From positions 1 to 42,908 of the forward strand of contig JAGHVO010000052.1 of assembly GCA_018064245.1 (NCBI GenBank): DNA of 42,908 nucleotides, written 5' to 3'. A program made the translations under genes and the position numbers. Position 1 is the first letter of the stretch; each line of letters opens with the position of its first letter. This document shows positions 1 through 9,545 of the stretch, piece by piece. Origin of the DNA: Candidatus Colimorpha pelethequi (GTDB lineage Bacteria > Bacteroidota > Bacteroidia > Bacteroidales > P3). The notes beneath the pieces are model-generated. The model saw only the letters and a list, made by a program, of their open reading frames with translations. It was not told the origin of the DNA and searched no databases.

Positions 1-1946
1 TACGACCAACGTGCTTCAATATCATTCGCCTGAATGAGCGAGAGATCGGTTTGCTTGCTCAATAGGCAGATGTGGTTGAGCTGTTGCTTGTCGCCAATGA
101 CTGCTACACGTTTGGCACGCATCATGAGCGGAACCATTGAAGCAATATCACATTGACTTGCCTCGTCAATAATCAGCAAATCATAGACGGCTTCCTTGAA
201 CGGCAAACGTCTGCGAGCACTCAAGGAAGTAATGGCACTCACAGGCAACATCGATTTCAATTGATGTGTGTAAGCGTCCACGTTATCGTGCTCCACCATG
301 CTGATATAGTCGTGCATTGCTCCACGACTCTCTGTTGTGAAGGTGCAAGTGTGCTGATCAAGCCAGTAATTCCATGCAATCTTTGCTTTTGCCTGCAATT
401 CAACGTGTTCGCCCATCATTGCAGCATCAAGTTGTTCCAAAGATGCTGAATTTCGTATCTGGATGAGTTGGAAATTATAATCAACTATTAGTCGCAAATC
501 GTCCATCAAAGACTTGAAGATTGTATCGAAGTGCATCCACTCGCGTTCAGACATCTTATCGTAAACCGACAATCCGGGATGATACTTCTGCATGAACGAA
601 TTCAATACATCTGCTGCCTCCGAAACGGATTCGCCATTGCGTTTCTCCCATTTAGAGCGGAACAGCTTGTCCTTGATACTCTTTGGACCTTCCGCAAGAT
701 TCTTTCGCCCTTCCACGAAGCTGTCGTACGCTTGTTGGGCTTCATTTACCTCTTGGTCAGTCAGCACACCTATCAACTCAGCATACTTACCTCTCAAAGG
801 ACACACAGCTTGCTCCAGTTCATCAAGCCTGTTTCGTGCATCCATTGTACGGCGTTTCTGCTCTGCCTTGGCTTCATAACTGTCATAAACGCGCTTGTAG
901 GCATCAAAGGCTGCAGAAGAAGGCGTTTCTTTCGCTTGAGCATTCTCCCATTGCTGTACGTACTCCGTGATGCATTGTTTGGCACTCTTTTCGTATCGCA
1001 GTACCAACGGCAACTTCTTGTTCAAGGCATTCACTCGCTTCACAACAACATCAACAGCATTGTTGTTCTTGCTCGTAAATAACACATTCTGACCTGCAAG
1101 TGCCACGTTGATAATGAGGTTTGCAACAACCTGCGTCTTGCCTGTTCCTGGAGGACCTGCGATGAGTGTTACATCTGCACTAAGGGCAGAACGTACAGCG
1201 GCCTTTTGCTCTTCATTAAGCGGTAGTACTTCCAGTATTTCTTTGTCGTAAGGCTTGTTCTTGAAGAACTCTTTGTGAATGAATTTCCAAAGGATGGAAT
1301 GTCGAATGTCAAGGTCACCCATTTCCTCAAGACGCGCCAACTCGTTGCCAAGTCCAACGGTGTATGGTGTAGGATCCTTTGCAAAGAGGACAGCTCGATT
1401 CAGTATGCCATCAGCATCCGTAACCCTTAGCGCACCTTTACGCAGGTTATTGTAGTCAAGAGCATCCGTCCACTCCCAATTAGGACGAATCGTTCGCAAG
1501 AGTTTGGCCTTCTCTGCGATGTCTGCAAAGGATGCCTGACCTTCAGTAAATCCAAGCTCACTCTCCAGTTCACGCAACTCATAGATATTTTCCGTCTTGT
1601 CGTTGGTGGAATATTTATCAATGATGTCCTTGTTTATCAAGATTTCATCATCTACGGTAAATCCCATCGGTTTACCATGAGCACCATCATTATACTTGAC
1701 CTGAATGATGAAGATTGGAGAAAGGAAATGTTTTGATTTCAGTATAGGATAACCAATCAGCAAATCCTTCTCCTTATCGAGATTGCCACGCAGGAACGCA
1801 CCAATCTCAGGACTTTTCAGAATCTTATTGCTAATCCACGGCAACTCGATGAAAGAACGTTCGTCCTTCATCGACGCCCTCAGCGTTGTGTTGTTCTCCA
1901 AAGCTACACAGCTGATGTAGTATTTGCAAAGTCCTTTGAGAGTCAT
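1..1946 (-). CDS. Superfamily 1 DNA/RNA helicase (AAA_11/UPF1-like), 3' part outside window
   Basis: The 648 codons in the window read without a stop and run off the left edge, so the protein is incomplete at its C-terminus. Residues about 264-271 are GPPGTGKT (Walker A, motif I), about 590-598 read LLIIDEASQ (Walker B DEAS, motif II) and about 616-621 GDKQQL (motif III), the order and wording of UPF1/Sen1-type superfamily 1 helicases. Between motifs I and II lie some 320 residues rich in charged helices, fitting the inserted 1B/stalk region. The first 250 residues carry no domain I recognise. The ATG at 1946 is favoured because an in-frame TAG lies 15 bases upstream. It is divergent from glyA with its own -7 box. 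Related proteins act in RNA/DNA metabolism or in defence islands; no defence partner is visible here, so the role is open. Confidence 0.9.
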   Translation of the reverse strand, partial: MTLKGLCKYYISCVALENNTTLRASMKDERSFIELPWISNKILKSPEIGAFLRGNLDKEKDLLIGYPILKSKHFLSPIFIIQVKYNDGAHGKPMGFTVDDEILINKDIIDKYSTNDKTENIYELRELESELGFTEGQASFADIAEKAKLLRTIRPNWEWTDALDYNNLRKGALRVTDADGILNRAVLFAKDPTPYTVGLGNELARLEEMGDLDIRHSILWKFIHKEFFKNKPYDKEILEVLPLNEEQKAAVRSALSADVTLIAGPPGTGKTQVVANLIINVALAGQNVLFTSKNNNAVDVVVKRVNALNKKLPLVLRYEKSAKQCITEYVQQWENAQAKETPSSAAFDAYKRVYDSYEAKAEQKRRTMDARNRLDELEQAVCPLRGKYAELIGVLTDQEVNEAQQAYDSFVEGRKNLAEGPKSIKDKLFRSKWEKRNGESVSEAADVLNSFMQKYHPGLSVYDKMSEREWMHFDTIFKSLMDDLRLIVDYNFQLIQIRNSASLEQLDAAMMGEHVELQAKAKIAWNYWLDQHTCTFTTESRGAMHDYISMVEHDNVDAYTHQLKSMLPVSAITSLSARRRLPFKEAVYDLLIIDEASQCDIASMVPLMMRAKRVAVIGDKQQLNHICLLSKQTDLSLIQANDIEARWS

Positions 1947-2020
1947 ATCTTTCGTCCACTATATTTTGTATTTCGTTCCTTCATATGGAAGAATTTCCGC
2001 CAACACAACTTTCCAATTTG

Positions 2021-2028
2021 CAAATATA
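2021..2028 (-). promoter_or_regulatory. -7 promoter box for the helicase gene
   Basis: Reads TATATTTG on the minus strand, a match to the Bacteroidetes TAnnTTTG -7 element, about 75 bases before the helicase ATG. A TTTG lies 23 bases further upstream, somewhat far for a -33 element. It forms a divergent pair with the glyA box. Confidence 0.6.
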
Positions 2029-2147
2029 CAATAAAAAAACGACATATACGGCAAAAAAGCACATATTAAATTGCTGTTTTCTGTGGTTCCGACTACAAGC
2101 AAAACAACGATTTCTCTGTCTTGTTTTCTTTTTTCAGTAAAATTTTG

Positions 2148-2155
2148 TATATTTG
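2148..2155 (+). promoter_or_regulatory. -7 promoter box for glyA
   Basis: TATATTTG matches TAnnTTTG and sits 41 bases before the glyA ATG. No clear -33 TTTG at ideal spacing; a TTG lies 24 bases upstream. The 250 bases between the helicase and glyA hold these two divergent promoters and no other feature that I can see. Confidence 0.65.
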
Positions 2156-2196
2156 CAAATTACCGACAAAAACAATAATTTAATCAAATATTTGAT

Positions 2197-3474
2197 ATGC
2201 AAAGAGATACTGAAATTTTCAATCTCATCCAAAAGGAAAGAGAACGTCAGACCAAAGGCATCGAACTGATTGCCTCTGAGAATTTTGTCAGCGAACAGGT
2301 TATGGAAGCCATGGGTTCCGTAATGACCAACAAATACGCTGAAGGCTATCCTGGAAAGCGTTACTATGGTGGTTGCCAGATTGTTGACCAAAGCGAAACC
2401 ATCGCCATCGAGCGTGCCAAGAAACTTTATGGCGCAGCTTGGGCAAACGTACAGCCCCACTCTGGCGCACAAGCCAACATGGCAGTCTTCATGGCTTGCC
2501 TTAAAGCCGGCGACACCTTCATGGGCATGGATCTCAACCACGGCGGTCACCTCAGCCACGGCAGCCCCGTAAACTTCTCCGGCCTTATGTTCAACGTTGT
2601 TGGATATCAGGTTAAGGAAGAAACCGGTACCGTTGACTACGAAGACATGGAGAAGAAAGCCCTCGAGCATCATCCTAAGCTCATCATCGGTGGTGGTTCT
2701 GCCTACAGCCGTGACTGGGATTGGGCTCGTATGCGCGAAATCGCCGACAAGATTGGCGCCATCCTCATGGGCGACATCAGCCATCCCTCTGGCCTCATCG
2801 CCAAAGGCTATTTGAACGATGCCGTTAAATACTGCCACATCGTTACCACTACCACCCACAAGACCCTCCGTGGACCTCGTGGAGGTATGATCCTTATGGG
2901 TCAGGATTTCGACAATCCCTGGGGCAAGACCACTCCCAAGGGCGAAATCAAGAAGATGTCCGCATTGCTCGACAGTGCAGTGTTCCCCGGCACCCAGGGC
3001 GGTCCCCTCGAGCACGTTATCGCCGCTAAGGCAGTTGCTTTCGGCGAGGCATTGACCGACAGCTACGACCAGTACATCCAGCAAGTTATGAAGAACGCAA
3101 AATCGATGTGCGCCGCTTTCATGGAGAAGGGTTACAAGGTTATCAGCGATGGTACCGACAACCACCTCATGCTCATCGACCTCCGCACCAAGTTCCCCGA
3201 AATGACTGGCAAGGAAGCCGAGAACGCACTCGTTGCCGCCGACATCACCATCAACAAGAACATGGTTCCTTTCGACAGCCGCAGCGCTTTCAAGACCTCT
3301 GGTCTCCGCGTTGGAACTCCCGCAATCACCACCCGTGGTTTGAAGGAAAACGAGATGAAGGACATCGTAAACCTCATCGACACCGTTCTCTGCAATCCTA
3401 CCGAGGAGGTTATCGCCAAGGTTCGTGGCACCGTGAACGAGATGATGCAGAATCGTCCTCTCTTCGCTTGGTAA
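2197..3474 (+). CDS. glyA: Serine hydroxymethyltransferase
   Basis: Converts serine and tetrahydrofolate to glycine and 5,10-methylene-tetrahydrofolate, the main source of one-carbon units; cytosolic and PLP-dependent. At 425 aa it has the usual bacterial length. The N-terminal IELIASENF and YPGKRYYGG motifs are intact, and the PLP-binding lysine is K222 in [14 protein letters not shown]. The start is supported by the -7 box 41 bases upstream and by alignment of the N-terminus with the family. It is monocistronic: own promoter and a strong terminator directly after the stop. Codon use is strongly biased to C-ending codons, as in highly expressed genes of this genome. Confidence 0.98.
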   Translation: MQRDTEIFNLIQKERERQTKGIELIASENFVSEQVMEAMGSVMTNKYAEGYPGKRYYGGCQIVDQSETIAIERAKKLYGAAWANVQPHSGAQANMAVFMACLKAGDTFMGMDLNHGGHLSHGSPVNFSGLMFNVVGYQVKEETGTVDYEDMEKKALEHHPKLIIGGGSAYSRDWDWARMREIADKIGAILMGDISHPSGLIAKGYLNDAVKYCHIVTTTTHKTLRGPRGGMILMGQDFDNPWGKTTPKGEIKKMSALLDSAVFPGTQGGPLEHVIAAKAVAFGEALTDSYDQYIQQVMKNAKSMCAAFMEKGYKVISDGTDNHLMLIDLRTKFPEMTGKEAENALVAADITINKNMVPFDSRSAFKTSGLRVGTPAITTRGLKENEMKDIVNLIDTVLCNPTEEVIAKVRGTVNEMMQNRPLFAW

Positions 3475-3498
3475 GCCGAAAAGAAAACACAAATTGCA

Positions 3499-3532
3499 CA
3501 AAGCGCAGCCTTCCGGCTGCGCTTTGTTTTTT
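3499..3532 (+). terminator. Rho-independent terminator of glyA
   Basis: A 12-bp perfect stem (CAAAGCGCAGCC / GGCTGCGCTTTG) with a TTCC loop is followed by TTTTTT. It lies 25 bases after the glyA stop. Confidence 0.9.
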
Positions 3533-3630
3533 ACCATTTTCAAGCACCCCTACGCCACAAGCACATTTCCAGGAAAAGAAATTGTTGATTTTTGGATGAG
3601 GAAAACGCAACGAAAAACAAAAAAAAATCG

Positions 3631-3638
3631 TATCTTTG
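3631..3638 (+). promoter_or_regulatory. -7 promoter box for the WG-repeat gene
   Basis: TATCTTTG matches TAnnTTTG, 36 bases before the preferred ATG of the WG-repeat protein. It helps to reject the longer reading frame whose start lies inside the glyA terminator. Confidence 0.6.
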
Positions 3639-3673
3639 CAAATTCATATATTATAGTGTACAAAAACGTATTT

Positions 3674-5026
3674 ATGAGAAAATACATACTCACCCTCGCT
3701 GCACTTTGTCTATTGTACAGCAGTGCTTTAGCTCAAACATTGGCATTCGACAGCCACAGCATGACCTACGGTTACAAAAACAGTGACGGTTCGTGGAAGA
3801 TAGCTCCGCAGTTTCAGCAAGCCTATGACTTTCAAAATGGACAGAAACGTTTCGCCGTCGTAAAGCAAGACTACCGCTGGGGTTGCATCGACGTGAACGG
3901 ACAGATGATTGTGCGCAACATATTCTTTACCAAAGAGGAAGCCACCACCGCAGGCAAGGAATGGCAGTCGGCCGAAGAACCCGGCAAATGGATATACCCC
4001 GCCGAAAACGGCACCGACCGCAAATGGGGATTTGTAAACTACTACGGACAGTGGAAATTCAGTCCAATCTACGAAGACGCCCGTCCCTTCATCGGCAAGG
4101 CTCCCATGACCTTCGCCACTGTAAAGATGGAAGGACGTTGGGGTTGCATAGACGGCAAAGGAATATTGATAATCAACAACATATTCCTCTCCCAAGAAGA
4201 CGCTGAAGCAGCCGGAAAACAATGGATTTTCGGAACACAATACGACATCTGGCGTTGTCCCACAACAAACCCCAACACCAAGAAATGGGGCTATGTGAAC
4301 TATTTGGGTCGCTGGGTGATTGACGGACAATACGAAGACCACGACTTCTTTGGGAAAGACAACAAATATATCTACACGCAAGTGAAAAAAGACGGACGCT
4401 GGGGCAACATCGACCGCAATGGCAACATCATCAGCGAATGCATATTCTACACAAAAGAAGACGCAGCCTACGCACTCCATCAGATTGAAAGCGGACGCCC
4501 ACTTAACGAATGGCGTCTGCCCGTGAGCAACCCAGAGACAAACCTCTACGGTTGGGTGGATGCAAAGGGCGAATGGGCCATCAAGCCTCAGTATGAAGAC
4601 GCCACGCATTTCGCCAACGATACTGGATTGTTCGCCACCGCAAAATTGGATGGCAAATGGGCCTGCATCGACAACGAAGGCTATCTGATTTCCAAAAACG
4701 TATTCACGCTTTCCTCCGAAGCTTGGCAAGCAGGCAACGAATGGGACACCCATCAAGAATTGGGACATTGGCTCTACCCTATCCGCGATCCAAAGAACGA
4801 CCATTGGGGATATGTTAATTACAAAGGACAATGGGTAATTAACCCAACATTTGAAGATGCGAAACTCTTCATCAAGACATGGAACAACCGTGTAGCCCCC
4901 GCCAAACAAGACGGCAAATGGGGTTGCATCGACCATACGGGACAGTTTGTTGTGACAAACATCTACAACACCTCCGCCGACGCTTTCGTCGCAGGCAGAA
5001 ACTGGGCCGAAAAACAGAAATTCTAA
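3674..5026 (+). CDS. Secreted WG-repeat (KWG) protein
   Basis: A 450-aa protein of unknown role. Residues 1-21 form a signal peptide (MRKYILTLAALCLLYSSALA), so it is exported. The rest is built from about ten WG repeats in strict alternation: a type A unit like KWGYVNYxGQWVIxPxYEDAxxF and a type B unit like RWGCIDxxGxxIxxNIF, five pairs in all. Type B units are followed by an EDAxxAGxxW segment. WG repeats form beta-rich, probably protein-binding folds, and are frequent in Bacteroidetes. The frame is open further upstream, but that extension would start inside a terminator; the chosen ATG follows a promoter box and gives a clean signal peptide. It lies 64 bases before the dihydroorotase gene with no terminator between, so read-through is possible. 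Confidence 0.88.
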   Translation: MRKYILTLAALCLLYSSALAQTLAFDSHSMTYGYKNSDGSWKIAPQFQQAYDFQNGQKRFAVVKQDYRWGCIDVNGQMIVRNIFFTKEEATTAGKEWQSAEEPGKWIYPAENGTDRKWGFVNYYGQWKFSPIYEDARPFIGKAPMTFATVKMEGRWGCIDGKGILIINNIFLSQEDAEAAGKQWIFGTQYDIWRCPTTNPNTKKWGYVNYLGRWVIDGQYEDHDFFGKDNKYIYTQVKKDGRWGNIDRNGNIISECIFYTKEDAAYALHQIESGRPLNEWRLPVSNPETNLYGWVDAKGEWAIKPQYEDATHFANDTGLFATAKLDGKWACIDNEGYLISKNVFTLSSEAWQAGNEWDTHQELGHWLYPIRDPKNDHWGYVNYKGQWVINPTFEDAKLFIKTWNNRVAPAKQDGKWGCIDHTGQFVVTNIYNTSADAFVAGRNWAEKQKF

Positions 5027-5090
5027 ATTCCTTCGGCACCCCGACATTGACAGTTATAAACAGCAGGACAAACAACATCACTTCCCTCAC

Positions 5091-6464
5091 ATGGACTACA
5101 TCATCAGGAATGCGATTATCGTCAACGAAGGGGCTTTGAGAAAAGCCTCTTTGTACGTTAAAGACGGACTCATCGCCGACATAGCGGACAGCATTGCCGA
5201 CAACGGAGCGCAAGTTATTGATGCAGAATGTTGTTACTTGTTACCAGGCATCATAGACACGCATGTACATTTCCGCGACGGCGGAGACGGCAGCAATCCC
5301 GCCGGTGACTTCTACACCGAAAGCCGTGCCGCCGCAGTGGGTGGCGTGACCTCCGTAGTGGACATGCCCAACACGAATCCCCAAACGACCTCATTTGCTT
5401 TGTTGCAAGACAAGAAACGCATGGCCGAAAAGAAGAGCGTTGTGAACTACGGATTCATGGTTGGAGCCACCAACGAGAACATCGACGACATTCTTGCCAT
5501 TCCCACAGAACAATACGCAGCCATCAAGTTGTTTCTAGGCAGCAGCACCGGCAACATGCTGGTGAACGATCCTGAACGACTGGACTATCTTTTCGAGCAT
5601 TCCAAAAAACTCATCGTGGCGCACTGCGAAGAAGAGGCGAACATCCAAGCCAACATGATGGAATACAAGCACCTCTACCAAGGCACTCCCGAAGAGACGG
5701 CCGCCTTGCACCCCAAGGTGCGCGACACAGCCGCTTGCTACGTTTGCACTTACAAAGCCATTGAGCGTGCCCGCAAATACGGCACGCATTTTCACATCGC
5801 CCACATTACAAGCGCCAACGAAGTGGACCTGCTCAGCAACCAAGAGTTGGGCGTGAAAAACGTCACGGCCGAAGTCACACCCAACCACCTCTGGTTCGAC
5901 GACCGCGACTATGCCGAACTAGGCAATAAAATCAAATGCAATCCTGCCATCAAGAGCAACAACGACCGCATGACATTGTGGGCGGCGCTTTATGACGGCA
6001 GAATCGACACCATAGGCACCGACCACGCCCCACACACCAAAGAGGCCAAGGCAAAGCCCTATTTTGATGCTCCAAGCGGCATACCATCCATCCAGCACTC
6101 GCTGCAGATGATGTTGGAGCCTTTCTTCAACAGCTGCACCTCGAATTCAGAAAGAGAAGAGCTCATCAAGACCTGGCTGCCCGTATTGGTGACCAAGATG
6201 TGCCATAATCCAGCGACATTGTTCGGCATCGGACGCCGAGGATTCATCCGCCAAGGATACCATGCCGACTTCGTTTTGGTCAACCCAAACAAAACAACAA
6301 AAGTCACTGCCGAATCGTTGCAATACAAATGTGGCTGGTCGCCTTTGGAAGGAAGCACTTTCCACTCGCAAATCTCCCACGTGTTCGTCAACGGCACTTG
6401 GGTGGTAAAAGAGGGTCGTCTGACAGGCGAAAGCAATGCGGCGGAACTCACCTTTTCAAACTGA
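5091..6464 (+). CDS. pyrC: Dihydroorotase
   Basis: Catalyses cyclisation of carbamoyl-aspartate to dihydroorotate, third step of pyrimidine synthesis. The 457-aa length and the motifs fit the class I amidohydrolase-type enzymes: metal-binding H58xH60 in DTHVHFRDGG, the lysine that is carbamylated in the family at K146 (AIKLFLGSS), histidines in VAHCEEE and HIAHIT, and the catalytic aspartate D311 in GTDHAPH. All expected metal ligands are present, so it should be an active enzyme and not one of the inactive homologues that partner aspartate transcarbamylase in some bacteria. No other pyrimidine gene is in the window. An allantoinase or hydantoinase is the alternative, but HFRDGG and PSGIPSIQH favour dihydroorotase. 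Confidence 0.93.
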   Translation: MDYIIRNAIIVNEGALRKASLYVKDGLIADIADSIADNGAQVIDAECCYLLPGIIDTHVHFRDGGDGSNPAGDFYTESRAAAVGGVTSVVDMPNTNPQTTSFALLQDKKRMAEKKSVVNYGFMVGATNENIDDILAIPTEQYAAIKLFLGSSTGNMLVNDPERLDYLFEHSKKLIVAHCEEEANIQANMMEYKHLYQGTPEETAALHPKVRDTAACYVCTYKAIERARKYGTHFHIAHITSANEVDLLSNQELGVKNVTAEVTPNHLWFDDRDYAELGNKIKCNPAIKSNNDRMTLWAALYDGRIDTIGTDHAPHTKEAKAKPYFDAPSGIPSIQHSLQMMLEPFFNSCTSNSEREELIKTWLPVLVTKMCHNPATLFGIGRRGFIRQGYHADFVLVNPNKTTKVTAESLQYKCGWSPLEGSTFHSQISHVFVNGTWVVKEGRLTGESNAAELTFSN

Positions 6465-6508
6465 ATAAAACAAAACAATTAATAACTAACAATTAACCTA
6501 ACAAAACA

Positions 6509-7474
6509 ATGGACATTCCAAAAATTCATTCCATTTCCAAGAAAATACTTGTGGCATTGCTGGGAGGCTTTCTACTCATCTTCCTCCTGTTCCACATGTG
6601 TGCAAACCTCTGTGTGCTGCGCAACGATGGCGGTGCTTGGTACTCCGCTTTCTGCCATTTCATGGGCACCAACTACGTCGTAAAGGTTTTTGAGATAATC
6701 CTTTTAGGATTCCTCGGCCTCCACATACTGATGACCCTCTGGCTGTGGTTTACCAACCGCCTTGCGCGTCCCGTGCGCTACCACCAGCCTTCAAAATCCA
6801 AGACCTCCACAGGTTCCAAGATTATGATAATCTCCGGCACCTTGATGCTTCTCTGCATCGGTTTGCACTTCTATGATTTCTTCCTGACCAAGTTCGGTTT
6901 GAAGAACAGCGTTTCCCAATACATGGTTAAAACCGAAGACCTTCATGCCAACGAAGCCATGCAACTGAGCAACTATGCCGCCCAATACGGTATGACTCCC
7001 GAAGAATTCCTGAACTTCTACAAAGAGCAGGTGAACAGCATGGGAGAACAAATGCCTATGGACCAGCGTCAAATGGCTGAAGAAGAAATCATGAAATTGG
7101 AGCAGAGCGTAGCCGTTGCCAACTTTATGACCAGTGCCGGCGACCGCATCACCGAGGACGGCAAGTGGATCAAGCAAATCACTCCCGAAGAGAAGAAAGT
7201 GCTCAAGGCCGCCGACGCAGAACTCGACATCGAGCCTGATTTCTACAATATGGCTCACAATCTCTTCAACAAGCCCATCATCAGCATTCTCTATCTGCTG
7301 TTCTTCCTCGTTGTGGGACTTCATATTCGTCACGCCTTCGAGTCCGCTTTCCAGACCTTGGGCTTGAACAACTACAAATATGCCCGCATCATCGAGGTTC
7401 TTGGCATCATCTACGCTTGGATAATCTGCATCGGATTCGCCATCGTTCCCATCGGTGTAATGCTGCTTTTCTAA
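6509..7474 (+). CDS. sdhC: Succinate dehydrogenase/fumarate reductase cytochrome b subunit, enlarged
   Basis: Membrane anchor and quinone/haem b subunit (B558 family) of complex II; first gene of sdhC-A-B. Five hydrophobic segments are visible near residues 13-30, 58-80, 105-125, 256-275 and 298-320. Candidate haem ligands are H29 (LLFHMC), H72 (GLHILM), H120 (GLHFYDFF) and the histidines of GLHIRHAF. The C-terminal SAFQTLGLNN is typical. At 321 aa it is about 90 residues longer than the usual ~230: residues about 139-250, between the third and fourth segments, are a charged, helical, acidic stretch (including EEFLNFYKEQ, QRQMAEEEIMKLEQ, TPEEKKVLKAADAEL) replacing a short loop. The reading frame is intact and codon bias does not change, so this looks like a genuine family variant. 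Confidence 0.92.
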   Translation: MDIPKIHSISKKILVALLGGFLLIFLLFHMCANLCVLRNDGGAWYSAFCHFMGTNYVVKVFEIILLGFLGLHILMTLWLWFTNRLARPVRYHQPSKSKTSTGSKIMIISGTLMLLCIGLHFYDFFLTKFGLKNSVSQYMVKTEDLHANEAMQLSNYAAQYGMTPEEFLNFYKEQVNSMGEQMPMDQRQMAEEEIMKLEQSVAVANFMTSAGDRITEDGKWIKQITPEEKKVLKAADAELDIEPDFYNMAHNLFNKPIISILYLLFFLVVGLHIRHAFESAFQTLGLNNYKYARIIEVLGIIYAWIICIGFAIVPIGVMLLF

Positions 7475-7512
7475 ATCCATATACCTTATATTATATTTAA
7501 CAATTTTCCAAG

Positions 7513-9462
7513 ATGATTTTAGACTCCAAAATACCCGAAGGTCCTCTTTCCGAAAAATGGACCAACTATAAAGCCACGCAGAAACTTGTGAATCCCGCCA
7601 ACAAGCGCAAGCTGAACATCATCGTTGTGGGTACCGGTCTTGCCGGTGCCTCAGCTGCCGCTTCCCTTGGCGCGCTGGGTTTTAATGTGGACATTTTCTG
7701 TATCCAAGATTCACCCCGTCGCGCGCACTCCATCGCCGCACAAGGCGGTATCAATGCCGCAAAGAACTATCAGAACGATGGCGACAGCGTGGAGCGTTTG
7801 TTCCGCGACACCATCAAGGGCGGCGACTACCGCGCCCGTGAAGCCAATGTCTATCGCTTGGCAGAGGTCAGCAATGACATCATCGACCAATGCGTAGCAC
7901 AAGGTGTTCCCTTTGCACGCGACTACGGCGGATTGCTGGACAACCGCTCTTTCGGTGGTGCACAGGTAAGCCGAACATTCTATGCCCGTGGTCAAACCGG
8001 CCAGCAGCTCCTTTTGGGTGCCTACAGCGCCTTGAGCCGTGAAATCGCTCGCGGCAGCGTCAAACTCCATGAACGTCAGGAAATGCTTGAGCTTGTGTTG
8101 GTGAAAGACAAAGACGGAAAGGAACGCGCACGCGGTATCATTACCCGCAACCTCGTTACTGGCAAGTTGGAACGCTACGCAGCCCACGCCGTTGTATTGG
8201 CAACGGGTGGCTACGGCAACGTTTACTATCTCTCTACCAACGCAATGAACAGCAACGGCAGCGCCGCCTGGACTTGCCACAAGAAAGGTGCTTTGTTTGC
8301 CAATCCTTGCTATGTGCAGATTCACCCCACCTGCATTCCCGTTCACGGAGAATATCAGTCAAAGCTTACCCTAATGAGTGAAAGTCTTCGCAACGACGGT
8401 CGAATCTGGGTTCCCAAGAAATTGGAAGACGCCGAAGCCGTGAGAAATCACACCAAAAAGCCCGAAGACATTCCCGAAGAGGACCGCGACTACTATTTGG
8501 AGCGTCGTTATCCCGCCTTTGGCAACCTCGTGCCTCGTGACGTGGCTTCCCGCGCCGCCAAGGAGCGTTGCGATGCCGGCTACGGCGGAGCCACCGGTTT
8601 GGCTGTCTATCTTGACTTCTCCGACGCCATCAAGCGTCTTGGCAAAGATGTTGTCGCACAGCGCTACGGCAACCTTTTCCAGATGTATCAGAAAATCACC
8701 GACCTCAACCCATACGAGACACCAATGCGTATCTACCCTGCCATCCACTACACGATGGGCGGACTTTGGGTGGACTATGAGTTGCAGACCACCATTCCTG
8801 GCCTCTTCGCCGCTGGTGAAGCCAACTTCAGCGACCACGGCGCCAACCGTTTGGGCGCTTCCGCTCTGATGCAGGGTTTGGCCGACGGCTATTTCGTACT
8901 TCCTTACACCCTTCAGAACTACCTCGCAGACCAAATTTACGTTGGCGGAATCTCCGACCAGACTCCCGAATTTGACGAAGCCGAGCAGAAAGCCCTCGAG
9001 AAAGAGCAGCGCGTGATGAACATACACGGTACCAAGAGCGTGGATCATTTCCACAAAGCTCTCGGCCACATCATGTGGGAATATGTAGGTATGGCTCGCA
9101 ACACCGAAAGCCTCAACACCGCCATCCAGAAAATCGACGAACTTGAAGCCGAATTCTGGAAAGACACCTACGTTCCCGGAACCATCGACGAGTTCAATCC
9201 CGAGTTGGAAAAGGCCTACCGCCTGGCAGACTATTTCGAACTGGCTCACCTCATCGCAACCGACGCCTTGCATCGTGAAGAGTCTTGTGGCGGCCACTTC
9301 CGCACCGAGCACCAAACCGAAGACGGCGAAACTCAACGCGACGACGAAAAGTTCATGTACGTTGCCGCCTGGGAATACAAAGGACACCACCAGCCCGAAG
9401 AGATGTCGCGCGAAGACCTCAACTACGAGCACATCAAGATTGCAAAACGCAACTACAAATAA
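7513..9462 (+). CDS. sdhA: Succinate dehydrogenase/fumarate reductase flavoprotein subunit
   Basis: Catalytic subunit that interconverts fumarate and succinate; in anaerobic Bacteroidales it mainly reduces fumarate as an electron sink. The 649-aa length is normal for the phylum. FAD-binding motif [12 protein letters not shown] is at residues 38-49, the covalent FAD histidine is H72 in [13 protein letters not shown], and the C-terminal half of the FAD domain carries [19 protein letters not shown]. The active-site arginine regions (e.g. [11 protein letters not shown]) are present. It starts 38 bases after sdhC and is co-transcribed with its neighbours. Confidence 0.97.
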   Translation: MILDSKIPEGPLSEKWTNYKATQKLVNPANKRKLNIIVVGTGLAGASAAASLGALGFNVDIFCIQDSPRRAHSIAAQGGINAAKNYQNDGDSVERLFRDTIKGGDYRAREANVYRLAEVSNDIIDQCVAQGVPFARDYGGLLDNRSFGGAQVSRTFYARGQTGQQLLLGAYSALSREIARGSVKLHERQEMLELVLVKDKDGKERARGIITRNLVTGKLERYAAHAVVLATGGYGNVYYLSTNAMNSNGSAAWTCHKKGALFANPCYVQIHPTCIPVHGEYQSKLTLMSESLRNDGRIWVPKKLEDAEAVRNHTKKPEDIPEEDRDYYLERRYPAFGNLVPRDVASRAAKERCDAGYGGATGLAVYLDFSDAIKRLGKDVVAQRYGNLFQMYQKITDLNPYETPMRIYPAIHYTMGGLWVDYELQTTIPGLFAAGEANFSDHGANRLGASALMQGLADGYFVLPYTLQNYLADQIYVGGISDQTPEFDEAEQKALEKEQRVMNIHGTKSVDHFHKALGHIMWEYVGMARNTESLNTAIQKIDELEAEFWKDTYVPGTIDEFNPELEKAYRLADYFELAHLIATDALHREESCGGHFRTEHQTEDGETQRDDEKFMYVAAWEYKGHHQPEEMSREDLNYEHIKIAKRNYK

Positions 9463-9545
9463 TTGGAGGATTTAGAGTGCAGATTGATAAATCCAAATTC
9501 TAAAATCTCAAATCAACAAATCAACAATTCTCAATACTTGAAATC

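Noticed and set aside
2134..3543. Long antisense open frame (469 codons) across glyA
   Set aside because: It mirrors glyA, whose strong codon bias removes stops on the other strand; the translation has no recognisable domain and it would read through the glyA terminator.
3494..3673. N-terminal extension of 60 codons on the WG-repeat protein
   Set aside because: Its ATG lies inside the glyA terminator and upstream of the -7 box; the shorter start gives a normal signal peptide.
3728..5047. Antisense open frame (439 codons) across the WG-repeat gene
   Set aside because: It arises from the repeated codon pattern on the coding strand; it has no domain and no promoter.
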